Below are positions 1 to 5,768 of a DNA stretch of 8,898 bases, piece by piece. Numbering within the stretch: the stretch's first letter is position 1; every line of letters starts with the position of its first letter. The notes beneath the pieces were generated by a model. It was not told where the DNA came from and did no database searches. It saw nothing but the letters and a program-made list of their open reading frames with translations. The position numbers and the translations under genes are program-made. Origin of the DNA: an uncultured Gammaproteobacteria bacterium (GTDB lineage: Bacteria > Pseudomonadota > Gammaproteobacteria > GCA-001735895); the NCBI GenBank assembly GCA_937980285.1, contig CALJQI010000260.1, positions 1-8,898 on the forward strand, read 5' to 3'.

Positions 1-180
1 ATCAACTGGCTCGCCAGCTAAGCTGTGCTCAGCAGGTAGAAGCTCGACAAAACGACAGCCAGAAACAAACTTGCCTGGTGTCGGTTTCCGCAGCAGCAGG
101 AAGCCGAGTCACAGCGAAAGCAGAAACAGGCCCGCTGGCAGCATGAATTCCTCGAAAATACGAGCAGCACGGCTGGCCAT
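1..180 (-). pseudogene. Broken 5' end of a DUF218 (YdcF/ElyC-like) membrane protein gene, runs off the window
   Basis: Reading the minus strand from the ATG at 180 gives MASRAARIFEEFMLPAGLF and then a hydrophobic helix. It is interrupted by an in-frame TGA at 111-109, continues in the same frame as LGFLLLRKPTPGKF, then needs a one-base skip near position 66 to continue as FLAVVLSSFYLLSTA, and meets an in-frame TAG at 20-18 before LASQL. Two hydrophobic helices separated by a short basic, proline-containing loop and a 'LLST' ending are the usual N-terminal layout of DUF218 proteins such as YdcF and ElyC (seen from memory, not searched). Both stops could be tryptophan codons changed by one G-to-A step. 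The start is 3 bp after the stop of the upstream amidase gene, as expected of an operon member; no Shine-Dalgarno is visible. Three lesions in about 60 codons suggest a pseudogene, or sequence errors. The catalytic domain would lie outside the window. Confidence 0.55.
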
Positions 181-183
181 CGA

Positions 184-1014
184 TCAGAGGTTGCGTATCA
201 GCCAGCGCACCAGGTCGGTCCATAGCCAGCTAATCTGCTTGCCGGTAGGCATGATGCCGGCGTGCGGCAGCTCCAGCGTAATCACCGGAATGCCGAGATG
301 AATGCCGGCGTAGTTGCCCAGCGACCCCGGGTAGGTGCCCATCAGGTTCCTGTACAGGTTGCCGATTCGCCTGGGCGCGTTCTTGCGGCTGGGCGCATCG
401 TAGTCGACCAGCGCATGGGGCGCGTGAACGGCGATGATCACGTCCGGCTTGAAACGCTTGATCTCCTGGTAGAGCCAGTTGGTTTCGGGTTCGCTTAGCG
501 GGTAAGGACCTGGATAGCGGCGCGCGTTTTTCTTGGTCTTGTCCTGCCAGTAGGCCAGCGGCGCGCCTGGATCGCTCTCCGGGGTGATAAAATTTCGATT
601 CAGGTCGACCTGGTTGGCATTCATGCGAATGTGTCGGCCGCGCAGCGCACCGTCGGGATTCATCAGCGGATTGATGCGCCAGTGAAACAGGCCGGAATGG
701 TGTTTTTCCAGGGTGTGCATCCACTTGAATACGATGCTGATCGACGACAGTTCGTCGCCATGGGTGCCGCCGACCAGCAATACGCGGCCTTTCGGTTTAC
801 GCGGCTCCAGCGGTGGGTATTCCTTGATCAACAATGGAAATCCGTCGACCGAGCGATAGCCGCTGGGTTTCAGCTGAAGCCTGTTGCATTCGCTGAAGCT
901 GACGCTGGCGAGCTTTCCGGATATCCTCTCGCAGGCGGATTTTACTTCATCCGCGGAGGCGGCCGCGACCTGCAGGAGCAGCAGGGTACATATCGAGATA
1001 TGCGAGCTATTCAT
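184..1014 (-). CDS. Exported M14-type zinc carboxypeptidase / MpaA-like murein peptide amidase
   Basis: A 276-residue zinc peptidase of the M14 / succinylglutamate desuccinylase-like superfamily. The zinc ligands are visible as HGDE (H85, E88) and H197 in AVHAPH. The substrate-carboxylate motif is DLNRNF (N139, R140), preceded by NPDG and NAN, and the probable catalytic glutamate is E248 in ITLELP. The SEPET segment (174-178) is typical of MpaA relatives, which cut the L-Ala-gamma-D-Glu/diaminopimelate bond of murein peptides. Unlike cytoplasmic E. coli MpaA, it begins with a signal-peptide-like hydrophobic stretch ending AAASA (cleavage likely after A21), so it should act in the periplasm; the n-region is unusual in lacking Lys/Arg. 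C28 and C43 could form a disulfide. The start ATG overlaps the end of the upstream M48 gene by 8 bp (1007-1014) with no clear ribosome site, suggesting translational coupling. The family is well supported; the exact substrate is inferred. Confidence 0.85.
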   Translation of the reverse strand: MNSSHISICTLLLLQVAAASADEVKSACERISGKLASVSFSECNRLQLKPSGYRSVDGFPLLIKEYPPLEPRKPKGRVLLVGGTHGDELSSISIVFKWMHTLEKHHSGLFHWRINPLMNPDGALRGRHIRMNANQVDLNRNFITPESDPGAPLAYWQDKTKKNARRYPGPYPLSEPETNWLYQEIKRFKPDVIIAVHAPHALVDYDAPSRKNAPRRIGNLYRNLMGTYPGSLGNYAGIHLGIPVITLELPHAGIMPTGKQISWLWTDLVRWLIRNL

Positions 1015-2452
1015 CGAGGGTTACGATTTTCAGCTTGTCGATGCTGTTGATGTCGCCGCTCGGGAAAGCGCGGTTGAGCAGGCGCAGAATGCTTTCGGCG
1101 TCATGGTCGATAGCGCTTTGTCGCGACAGTGAAGCGAAACTATGCGATTTTCGATCGACGATATGCAGGCGCGGCGCCTTGATGGCGTCTATCTGCGCCT
1201 GGTCAAGTCGGGTGAAACTGCGGTTAACCGCCAGAATTTTTTTCTCGGCGGCGGGGTATTTTTTTGTCGCCGCGGTACCCAGCAGCGTCAGCGCATGTGA
1301 TTCCCGCAGCGGGATTGCGCTCAGCCGGGCCGGCTGCGCCTCGCCGCCCCGCGGTTTAACCCGGGTTTTCGCGCTAACGCCGTAGTCCGTTTTGCTGACC
1401 GCAAGATCGTCGTTTTCGGTTAGCCGCCTGAGCAGGTCCGGCATCGACTCGTCCTTTTTACGCTGAACCAGGCCGATCTGCAGTATCGCGCCGGAGTCCG
1501 GGTCGCGCGCGAAGAGGAAGTCCGGGTTGTTCCTGACTTTCCAGTCGTCCGGTAACTGCAGCGCAAAGCCGAGTTCGGGGTGAGCGAAACGGTTGTCGAC
1601 GACGATACCCTGCTTCGGGCTGGGTCCCCATACCAGGCCGTCGATCATGCGGTGGTAGGTCGAGCGGTTATCGTCGCGGTAAGCCTGGCTGGAGAGTTTC
1701 CTGGCGGCGCGCACCACGGTCTTGAGCCGGTCGTCGTTACGCGGATGGGTGGAGAAAACGCCGTGATAGGTTTGCGCTTCGCGACCTTCTTTGCTGGCCA
1801 GGGCTTTCTCGTAAACCTCCTGGTCTTTGAGCACGCCGATGACCTCGAGCATGGTTTCCGGGTCGTAACCGCTGTTGTGCAGGTACTCGGCGCCGAGCCG
1901 ATCGGCTTCGAGTTCATGCTCGCGGCCGTAGCCCCGCACCAGTCCGGTGCCGATCTGCTGGCTGATATCGCCGAGCGACTGCGCGCCGGTGGCGGCGGTG
2001 ATGAGGACGCTGAGAATGCTCGATGCAGCCTGGCCGGATTGCTGGCGCACCGAGTGACGCGCGGTGACGTGGCCGATTTCATGTCCCAGCACACCGGCGA
2101 GCTCGGCCTCGGAATCGAGGTAAGCCATGATGCCGCGAGTGATATAGATGTAACCTCCCGGCAGCGCGAAAGCGTTGATCTCGGGAGAATCCAGCACGGT
2201 AAACTCGTAGTCGAGGTGCGAGCGATGACTTTTGGCGGCGAGTTGCTGGCCGATGCGGTCGACATATTGCTGCAGTCGAGGATCGTCGTAAATGCCGTAC
2301 CTGGCGATAATGTCGTTGTGATACTGGCGGCCCTGCCTGATTTCCTCGGGCTCTGAAACAATCGCGAAATCGCGCTTGCCGGAAACCGGGTTGATGGCGC
2401 AGGCCTGCAGCGCGAGACTGATAGCCAGGATCAATGTTTTTAACAGCTTCAT
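1007..2452 (-). CDS. M48 family metalloprotease, outer-membrane lipoprotein
   Basis: A 481-residue lipoprotein protease. The N-terminus is a lipoprotein signal with lipobox LQAC (lipidated C18); the +2 residue is Ala, not Asp, so outer-membrane sorting is expected. The M48 catalytic domain spans about 35-260: HEIGH gives zinc ligands H124 and H128 and catalytic E125, the third ligand is E182 in HELEADRLG, and the STHP motif (234-237) follows. The middle (about 285-415) has no assignment from me. The last 60 residues (PRLHIVDRKSHSFASLSR onward, ending KIVTLDE) resemble the small repeat-like C-terminal domain found on many M48 lipoproteins. It lacks a recognisable TPR half, so it is a BepA-related periplasmic quality-control protease rather than BepA itself. 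No Shine-Dalgarno precedes the ATG; a promoter appears to place the transcript start at the ATG. The gene is followed by a coupled M14 amidase gene. Confidence 0.92.
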   Translation of the reverse strand: MKLLKTLILAISLALQACAINPVSGKRDFAIVSEPEEIRQGRQYHNDIIARYGIYDDPRLQQYVDRIGQQLAAKSHRSHLDYEFTVLDSPEINAFALPGGYIYITRGIMAYLDSEAELAGVLGHEIGHVTARHSVRQQSGQAASSILSVLITAATGAQSLGDISQQIGTGLVRGYGREHELEADRLGAEYLHNSGYDPETMLEVIGVLKDQEVYEKALASKEGREAQTYHGVFSTHPRNDDRLKTVVRAARKLSSQAYRDDNRSTYHRMIDGLVWGPSPKQGIVVDNRFAHPELGFALQLPDDWKVRNNPDFLFARDPDSGAILQIGLVQRKKDESMPDLLRRLTENDDLAVSKTDYGVSAKTRVKPRGGEAQPARLSAIPLRESHALTLLGTAATKKYPAAEKKILAVNRSFTRLDQAQIDAIKAPRLHIVDRKSHSFASLSRQSAIDHDAESILRLLNRAFPSGDINSIDKLKIVTLDE

Positions 2453-2458
2453 TGCTGA

Positions 2459-2487
2459 ATTATTGGCCTAGCGAAAGCGATATTCAA
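2459..2487 (-). promoter_or_regulatory. Predicted sigma70 promoter for the M48-amidase operon, apparently leaderless
   Basis: On the minus strand TTGAAT (2487-2482, 4 of 6 to TTGACA) is followed after exactly 17 bp by AATAAT (2464-2459, 5 of 6 to TATAAT). It lies between the rpmE2 terminator and the M48 start codon. If the last base of the -10 element is -7, then +1 falls on position 2452, the A of the ATG. This agrees with the absence of any Shine-Dalgarno sequence upstream of the gene. It is a sequence-match prediction only. Confidence 0.5.
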
Positions 2488-2490
2488 GAC

Positions 2491-2518
2491 AAAAAAAAGG
2501 GTGCCTGAGCACCCTTTT
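2491..2518 (-). terminator. Intrinsic terminator of rpmE2
   Basis: Read on the minus strand: GGGTGC (2514-2509), loop TCAG, GCACCC (2504-2499), then eight T (2498-2491). Four A residues before the stem can pair with the start of the T tract. The stem is perfect and GC-rich, and it sits 16 bp after the rpmE2 stop, so termination of rpmE2 mRNA is expected. On the plus strand only four T follow the stem, so it should be weaker in that direction. It separates rpmE2 from the M48 gene. Confidence 0.93.
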
Positions 2519-2534
2519 CGGAAACGCATGTTGT

Positions 2535-2777
2535 CTACTTGCCGTAACGCTGGCGGAACTTGTCGACCTGCTTGGCGGTTTGCAGAATGTGCTGCTTGCC
2601 GGTGTAAAAAGGATGCGACTGGCTCGAAATTTCCAGCTTCAGCAGCGGGTACTCGTTACCGTCTTCCCACTTGATGGTTTCGCGGGTGGGTACGGTGGAC
2701 TTCGTCAGGATGGCGAACTCGGACGAGATATCCTGGAACACGACGTCTCTGTATTCGGGGTGGATTCCTTGTTTCAT
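2535..2777 (-). CDS. rpmE2: 50S ribosomal protein L31 type B (zinc-independent form)
   Basis: An 80-residue protein of the large ribosomal subunit, where L31 bridges the two subunits. It begins MKQGIHPEY and carries DISSEFAILTKST (16-28) and the L31 signature SHPFYTGKQ (54-62), ending in a basic tail. It has no cysteine at all, so it is the C-minus, zinc-free type B form; type A L31 carries zinc-binding cysteines just before HPFYTG. I chose the ATG at 2777 because the protein then starts exactly where the family does; an upstream in-frame ATG would add 20 residues unlike L31. The ribosome-binding site is weak. In E. coli the equivalent gene is repressed by Zur, but I see no Zur-like palindrome here. 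The gene is monocistronic, with a strong terminator right after it and a long AT-rich gap in front. Confidence 0.95.
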   Translation of the reverse strand: MKQGIHPEYRDVVFQDISSEFAILTKSTVPTRETIKWEDGNEYPLLKLEISSQSHPFYTGKQHILQTAKQVDKFRQRYGK

Positions 2778-2816
2778 ATCAGTGCTGCTTTCGGGTCTGG
2801 GACATAAAGGGCGCGA

Positions 2817-2845
2817 ATTTTGACCTTTTAACGGCAAAAGTGCAA
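2817..2845 (-). promoter_or_regulatory. Weak candidate promoter for rpmE2
   Basis: On the minus strand TTGCAC (2845-2840) and CAAAAT (2822-2817) are separated by 17 bp, giving a predicted transcript start near 2810 and a 33-nt leader. Both hexamers are imperfect (about 3 and 4 of 6), and the surrounding AT-rich DNA would give such matches by chance, so this is only a candidate. Confidence 0.25.
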
Positions 2846-2999
2846 GTGTTTTTTAAGTGAAAGCCTGTCTTTTATATCGTTATTTAGAGCCTGAACTTAA
2901 AGTGTTTTGTTACCAAGATTTTATAAAACCTTGAACCTCTGTCGAGTCTTTATTTTATCCACAAAAACTGTGGATAACTCTGTGCACAAAGTTGATCGC

Positions 3000-3051
3000 A
3001 ATGACGCAAAGCCTGTAAAACACTGGGCTTTGCTTAGATGTGTCATTTTTT
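3000..3051 (+). repeat. Large inverted repeat (possible hairpin) followed by a T tract on the plus strand
   Basis: GCAAAGCC (3006-3013) pairs perfectly with GGCTTTGC (3026-3033) around a 12-base loop. Outside it AATGAC (3000-3005) pairs with GTCATT (3042-3047), leaving an 8-base bulge on the right arm, and six T follow (3046-3051). On the plus strand this resembles an intrinsic terminator, but no plus-strand gene leads into it. On the minus strand it would sit in the 3' trailer of hemW without a T tract. It may be structural DNA within the DnaA-box region rather than a terminator. Confidence 0.4.
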
Positions 3052-3075
3052 AACCAACTTTAAATTAATTAAAAA

Positions 3076-3088
3076 AATCAATGACTTA
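3076..3088 (+). promoter_or_regulatory. Consensus IHF binding site
   Basis: AATCAATGACTTA matches the IHF consensus WATCAANNNNTTR at every fixed position and is preceded by an A tract, as strong IHF sites often are. It lies between the DnaA-box cluster and the single box at 3159-3167, where bending would bring the two together. The AT-rich context raises the odds of a chance match. Confidence 0.5.
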
Positions 3089-3153
3089 AAAAATTATCAG
3101 GTTTGAGAGGAAATTTCTGATCGAAATTGCTTGACATTTTGAGCGGCAATTAT

Positions 3154-4362
3154 TCAGTTGTGCATAATTTTATCGGCGCTATCGAAAATTGGCTTCTTTT
3201 TTGCTGCTTCGAGGCCCAGAAACAGTACCTGAAGGTCGTTTAAATGACTGAATCCAAGCTCCGTGGGCCTTATCCTGGCGCCGTCGAATTCGATTAAACC
3301 CTTGCTGCGCGCCGTTTCCAGCTGCGATAGCACCAGGTTGAGCGGCAAACCGGTATTTTCGTGAAACAGGCTTGTCTCGAAGCCCTGCCTGAGGCGCAGG
3401 GCGTTCAACATGAATTCGAAACCCAGGTCGGCATCTTCAAGCTCGGTTTCGCTGGCAATGCTGTTGCGCCCGGCCTGTTCGAGGTAGGCGCGCGGCTGGC
3501 GCTGGCGGACGCGGCGCAGCACCCGGTTTTCACCGGCGAGCGTGATCTTGCCATGCGCGCCGGCGCCAATGCCGAGGTAGTCGCCGAAATGCCAGTAATT
3601 CAGGTTGTGTTGCGATTCGCGCCCGTCACGGCACCAGGCCGAAACTTCGTATTGACTGTAGCCATGTCGTTGCAGCAATGCCTGGCAAAGGATCTGTTGT
3701 TCGGCGCATAAATCGTTATCCGGAAGATCGGCGGGTTGCTTGCTGTGGAACAGGGTATTGGGTTCGATGGTCAACTGGTAATGCGAAATATGCTCGGGTT
3801 GAAGATCGATTGCCTGCGCCAGGTCGGCCTCGGCCTGCGCCAGGCTTTGCCCGGGCAGGGCGAACATCAGGTCGAGGTTGATGTTGTCGAAGCCGGCGGC
3901 TCGGGCGCTGGCGACTGCCCGCAGCGCCTGCGCCGCGTCGTGCACCCGGCCAAGCTTCGTCAGCTGACCATCGTCGAAACTCTGTATCCCTATTGAAAGA
4001 CGGTTGACACCGGCCGCGCGATAACCGGCATAGTTTTCCGCATCGGCGCTGCCGGGGTTGGACTCGAGCGTGATTTCGATAGCCGGGGCAAAGTTGAGCA
4101 GCGCGCGCAGGCCGGAAAACAGGCGCTCGATGGCAGCCGCGGAAAACAGCGACGGCGTGCCGCCGCCGATAAAGATCGAGTCGATGCCGCGGCCCCAGAC
4201 TAGCGGCAAATCCTGCTCGAGGTCGTTGAGTAGCGCGTCGACATAGGCCTGCTCCGGGATCTCCGCTTCGGCCTGGTAGGAATTGAAATCGCAATAGGGG
4301 CATTTCTTTTCACACCAGGGCAGGTGGATGTAAAGTCCTAGCGGCGGATTGCTGTTAAACAT
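3154..4362 (-). CDS. hemW: HemW, radical SAM heme chaperone (HemN-like, formerly YggW)
   Basis: A 402-residue radical SAM protein. CEKKCPYCDF gives the 4Fe-4S cluster cysteines C17, C21 and C24 with Phe where true coproporphyrinogen dehydrogenase HemN has a fourth Cys. This, with the HNLNYW motif (252-257, HNxxYW, linked to heme binding), marks HemW rather than HemN. GGGTP (66-70) is the SAM-binding glycine motif; the C-terminal HemN-type domain covers about 300-382. HemW delivers heme to respiratory enzymes in the cytoplasm or at the inner membrane. The ATG at 4362 is chosen because the family starts just before the YIHLPWC motif; the in-frame ATG at 4431 would add 23 unrelated residues. The start overlaps the rdgB stop by 8 bp, with GAGG close upstream. 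The last 20 or so residues (LEAAKKK to the end) look longer than the usual C-terminus and are encoded in AT-rich DNA. No terminator follows. Confidence 0.95.
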   Translation of the reverse strand: MFNSNPPLGLYIHLPWCEKKCPYCDFNSYQAEAEIPEQAYVDALLNDLEQDLPLVWGRGIDSIFIGGGTPSLFSAAAIERLFSGLRALLNFAPAIEITLESNPGSADAENYAGYRAAGVNRLSIGIQSFDDGQLTKLGRVHDAAQALRAVASARAAGFDNINLDLMFALPGQSLAQAEADLAQAIDLQPEHISHYQLTIEPNTLFHSKQPADLPDNDLCAEQQILCQALLQRHGYSQYEVSAWCRDGRESQHNLNYWHFGDYLGIGAGAHGKITLAGENRVLRRVRQRQPRAYLEQAGRNSIASETELEDADLGFEFMLNALRLRQGFETSLFHENTGLPLNLVLSQLETARSKGLIEFDGARIRPTELGFSHLNDLQVLFLGLEAAKKKPIFDSADKIMHN

Positions 4363-4954
4363 TTTCCTCGCTGAGCCTGCGCTTGAGTTCCCTGAGCGCC
4401 TGGCCGCGATGGCTGAGACGATTCTTTTCATCGGCGCTGAGTTGCGCGCTGCTGCAGCCGAGCTCAGGCAGGTAGAAATAGGGGTCGTAACCGAAGCCGC
4501 CGGCGCCGGCCGGCTCGAGCTGGATCACGCCTTCCCAGCTGCCCTCGCAAATTATCGGTGACGGATCGGCGGCGTGGCGCATCAGCACGATTACCGCGCG
4601 ATAGCGGGCGCCGCGTTGCTCGGGCGCAACCTGGCGCAGTTTTTCGACCAGCAGGGCGTTGTTGGCGGCATCGTCGGCGTGCGGCCCGGAAAAGCGCGCG
4701 CTGTAAACGCCGGGTGCGCCGTCGAGCGCGTCTACTTCGATACCTGAATCGTCGGCCAGGGCCGGCAGGCCTGTGTGGGCGGCCGCATGGCGCGCCTTGA
4801 TGATCGCGTTTTCGACGAAGGTCGTGCCTGTTTCCGCGACCTCGGGGACGTCGAACTCGGACTGCGGGTGCAAATCGTAACCGAGATCGTCGAGAATACG
4901 CGCAAGCTCGCGAAGCTTGCCGGGGTTGCCCGATGCCAGCACCAGTCGCTTCAT
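4355..4954 (-). CDS. rdgB: RdgB, dITP/XTP pyrophosphatase (HAM1 family)
   Basis: A 199-residue cytoplasmic house-cleaning enzyme that hydrolyses dITP, ITP and XTP to monophosphates and pyrophosphate, keeping deaminated purines out of DNA and RNA. The N-terminal ASGNPGKLRE nucleotide-binding motif (7-16), TFVENAIIKARHAA (45-58), ADDSGIEVDAL (67-77, metal-binding D68 and D69), GFGYDPYF (153-160, base recognition) and EKNRLSHRGQAL (176-187) are all in order, and length matches the family. The ATG at 4954 overlaps the rph stop as ATGA, a classic translational coupling arrangement, with GAAGAG-like bases upstream. The stop overlaps the hemW start by 8 bp. The middle gene of the rph-rdgB-hemW operon. 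Confidence 0.97.
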   Translation of the reverse strand: MKRLVLASGNPGKLRELARILDDLGYDLHPQSEFDVPEVAETGTTFVENAIIKARHAAAHTGLPALADDSGIEVDALDGAPGVYSARFSGPHADDAANNALLVEKLRQVAPEQRGARYRAVIVLMRHAADPSPIICEGSWEGVIQLEPAGAGGFGYDPYFYLPELGCSSAQLSADEKNRLSHRGQALRELKRRLSEENV

Positions 4955-5658
4955 GTGCTCTTCTGTAAATCGAATATGCGGTTGATGCCACTGCGCGCCA
5001 GCGCCAGCATGTCGGTAAGCTCGCGGTCGGTGAAGGCTGCCGCCTCGGCGGTGCCCTGGACCTCGATGAAGCCGCCGTGGCTGTTCATGACGACGTTCAT
5101 GTCGGTGTCGGCGGCCGAATCCTCGGCATAATCCAGATCGAGTACCGGCGTGCCCTGATAGATGCCAACCGAAATTGCGGCGACCTGGCAGTCGATCGGG
5201 TTCTGGCTCAGGCTTCCGGCTTCGATCAGACCCTGGATCGCGTCCGACAATGCCACCCAGGCGCCCGATATCGACGCCGTCCGGGTACCGCCGTCGGCCT
5301 GGATTACGTCGCAGTCGACGGTGATGGTGCGCTCTCCGAGTTTCGCGGTATCGATGCTGGCGCGCAGCGCGCGCCCGATCAGTCGCTGGATTTCCATCGT
5401 GCGACCGCCCTGGCGGCCGGCGCTGGCCTCGCGCCGCATGCGACTGCCGGTTGAGCGCGGCAGCATGCCGTATTCCGCGGTGACCCAACCGCTGCCCTTG
5501 CCGCGCAGAAAGCCGGGTACCGAGTTTTCAACTGAGGCGGTGCAGATGACGCGGGTATCGCCGCACTCGATCAACACCGAGCCGTCGGCATGCTTGATGT
5601 AATCGCGGGTGATATTAATCGATCTTAGTTCGTCCGCCGCTCGGGCACTGGGTCGCAT
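4951..5658 (-). CDS. rph: RNase PH, phosphorolytic tRNA 3'-end trimming exonuclease
   Basis: A 235-residue exoribonuclease that uses phosphate to trim extra 3' nucleotides from tRNA precursors and other structured RNA; the family acts as a ring of six subunits. The N-terminus MRPSARAADELR is the family start. GWVTAEYGMLPRST (57-70), GRQGGRTMEIQRLIGRALR (81-99) and the phosphate-binding GTRTAS (124-129, R126) are intact, as are the metal and catalytic acids in the segment around D180, D184 and D186. Length is near the usual 238, so this is not the frameshifted version known from E. coli K-12. GGAG (5670-5667) sits 8 bases before the ATG at 5658. First gene of the operon with rdgB and hemW, transcribed from a clear promoter divergent from yicC. 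Confidence 0.97.
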   Translation of the reverse strand: MRPSARAADELRSINITRDYIKHADGSVLIECGDTRVICTASVENSVPGFLRGKGSGWVTAEYGMLPRSTGSRMRREASAGRQGGRTMEIQRLIGRALRASIDTAKLGERTITVDCDVIQADGGTRTASISGAWVALSDAIQGLIEAGSLSQNPIDCQVAAISVGIYQGTPVLDLDYAEDSAADTDMNVVMNSHGGFIEVQGTAEAAAFTDRELTDMLALARSGINRIFDLQKST

Positions 5659-5685
5659 CGGGCTGTCTCCGTAAAATGAGGCGCA

Positions 5686-5715
5686 ATTATACGCACGCTG
5701 CCATATTCAGGTTAA
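5686..5715 (-). promoter_or_regulatory. Promoter of the rph-rdgB-hemW operon
   Basis: The minus strand has a perfect -10 TATAAT (5691-5686) and a -35 candidate TTAACC (5715-5710, 4 of 6) 18 bp upstream. The predicted start near 5679 gives a 21-nt leader that includes the GGAG ribosome site of rph. The -10 match is strong; the -35 is less certain. Confidence 0.65.
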
Positions 5716-5740
5716 GGGAAAATGCAAAATAGGCTATGAT
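5712..5740 (+). promoter_or_regulatory. Candidate promoter of yicC
   Basis: TATGAT (5735-5740, 5 of 6) with a weak TTAAGG (5712-5717) 17 bp upstream. The predicted start near 5747 gives a 22-nt leader carrying AAGAGA about 9 bases before the GTG. The -35 overlaps that of the divergent rph promoter. Confidence 0.45.
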
Positions 5741-5768
5741 GCCAGCTGCATAACAAGAGATTTATATC

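Larger units (their letters stand above)
2955..3167. other. DnaA-box cluster with AT-rich element: candidate replication origin or DnaA-binding locus
   Basis: The gap 2778-3153 contains no gene. Within and just beyond it are a perfect DnaA box TTATCCACA (2955-2963, plus), a second perfect box in inverted orientation (2969-2977, minus), a one-mismatch box TTGTGCACA (2989-2981, minus) spaced 12 bp start-to-start from the second, and a perfect TTATNCACA box (3167-3159, minus) overlapping the end of hemW. Positions 3041-3100 contain only 10 G or C in 60 bases, against clearly GC-rich flanking genes, which suits a DNA unwinding element; TTAATTAA lies at 3065-3072. A consensus IHF site is inside the AT-rich stretch. 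This combination is what gammaproteobacterial oriC looks like. Against it: no dnaA, mnmG or rpmH nearby, only two GATC sites (2993, 3119), and hemW-rdgB-rph would run against the rightward fork. Alternatives are a datA/DARS-like locus or DnaA control of rpmE2. Confidence 0.45.

Noticed and set aside
109..111. In-frame TGA in the DUF218-like reading as recoded Trp or selenocysteine
   Set aside because: TGA is the normal stop of rph and of the amidase here, a frameshift and a TAG also interrupt the same reading, and no selenocysteine element is evident.
29..223. 64-codon minus-strand open frame starting inside the amidase gene
   Set aside because: Composition is that of an out-of-frame reading; the neighbouring frame starting at 180 gives the coherent hydrophobic DUF218-like reading instead.
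1580..2356. 258-codon plus-strand open frame
   Set aside because: Lies wholly antisense to the M48 gene, whose HEIGH motif, lipobox and domain order are unmistakable; the protein resembles nothing and arises from GC-rich codon structure.
2778..2837. Upstream ATG at 2837 as the rpmE2 start
   Set aside because: The extra 20 residues are unlike L31, whose type B members start with the MKxGIHPxY sequence found at 2777.
2955..2977. The inverted TTATCCACA pair as an intrinsic terminator for hemW
   Set aside because: The stem is AT-rich and no T tract follows on the minus strand; two exact DnaA boxes explain the symmetry better.
3131..3168. TTGACA (3131-3136) with CATAAT (3163-3168) as a plus-strand promoter antisense to hemW
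   Set aside because: The spacing is 26 bp, far from 17, and no better -10 hexamer lies at the right distance.
4363..4431. Upstream ATG at 4431 as the hemW start
   Set aside because: It would add 23 residues not found in HemW and lie deep within rdgB; the ATG at 4362 gives the normal N-terminus and a coupled overlap.
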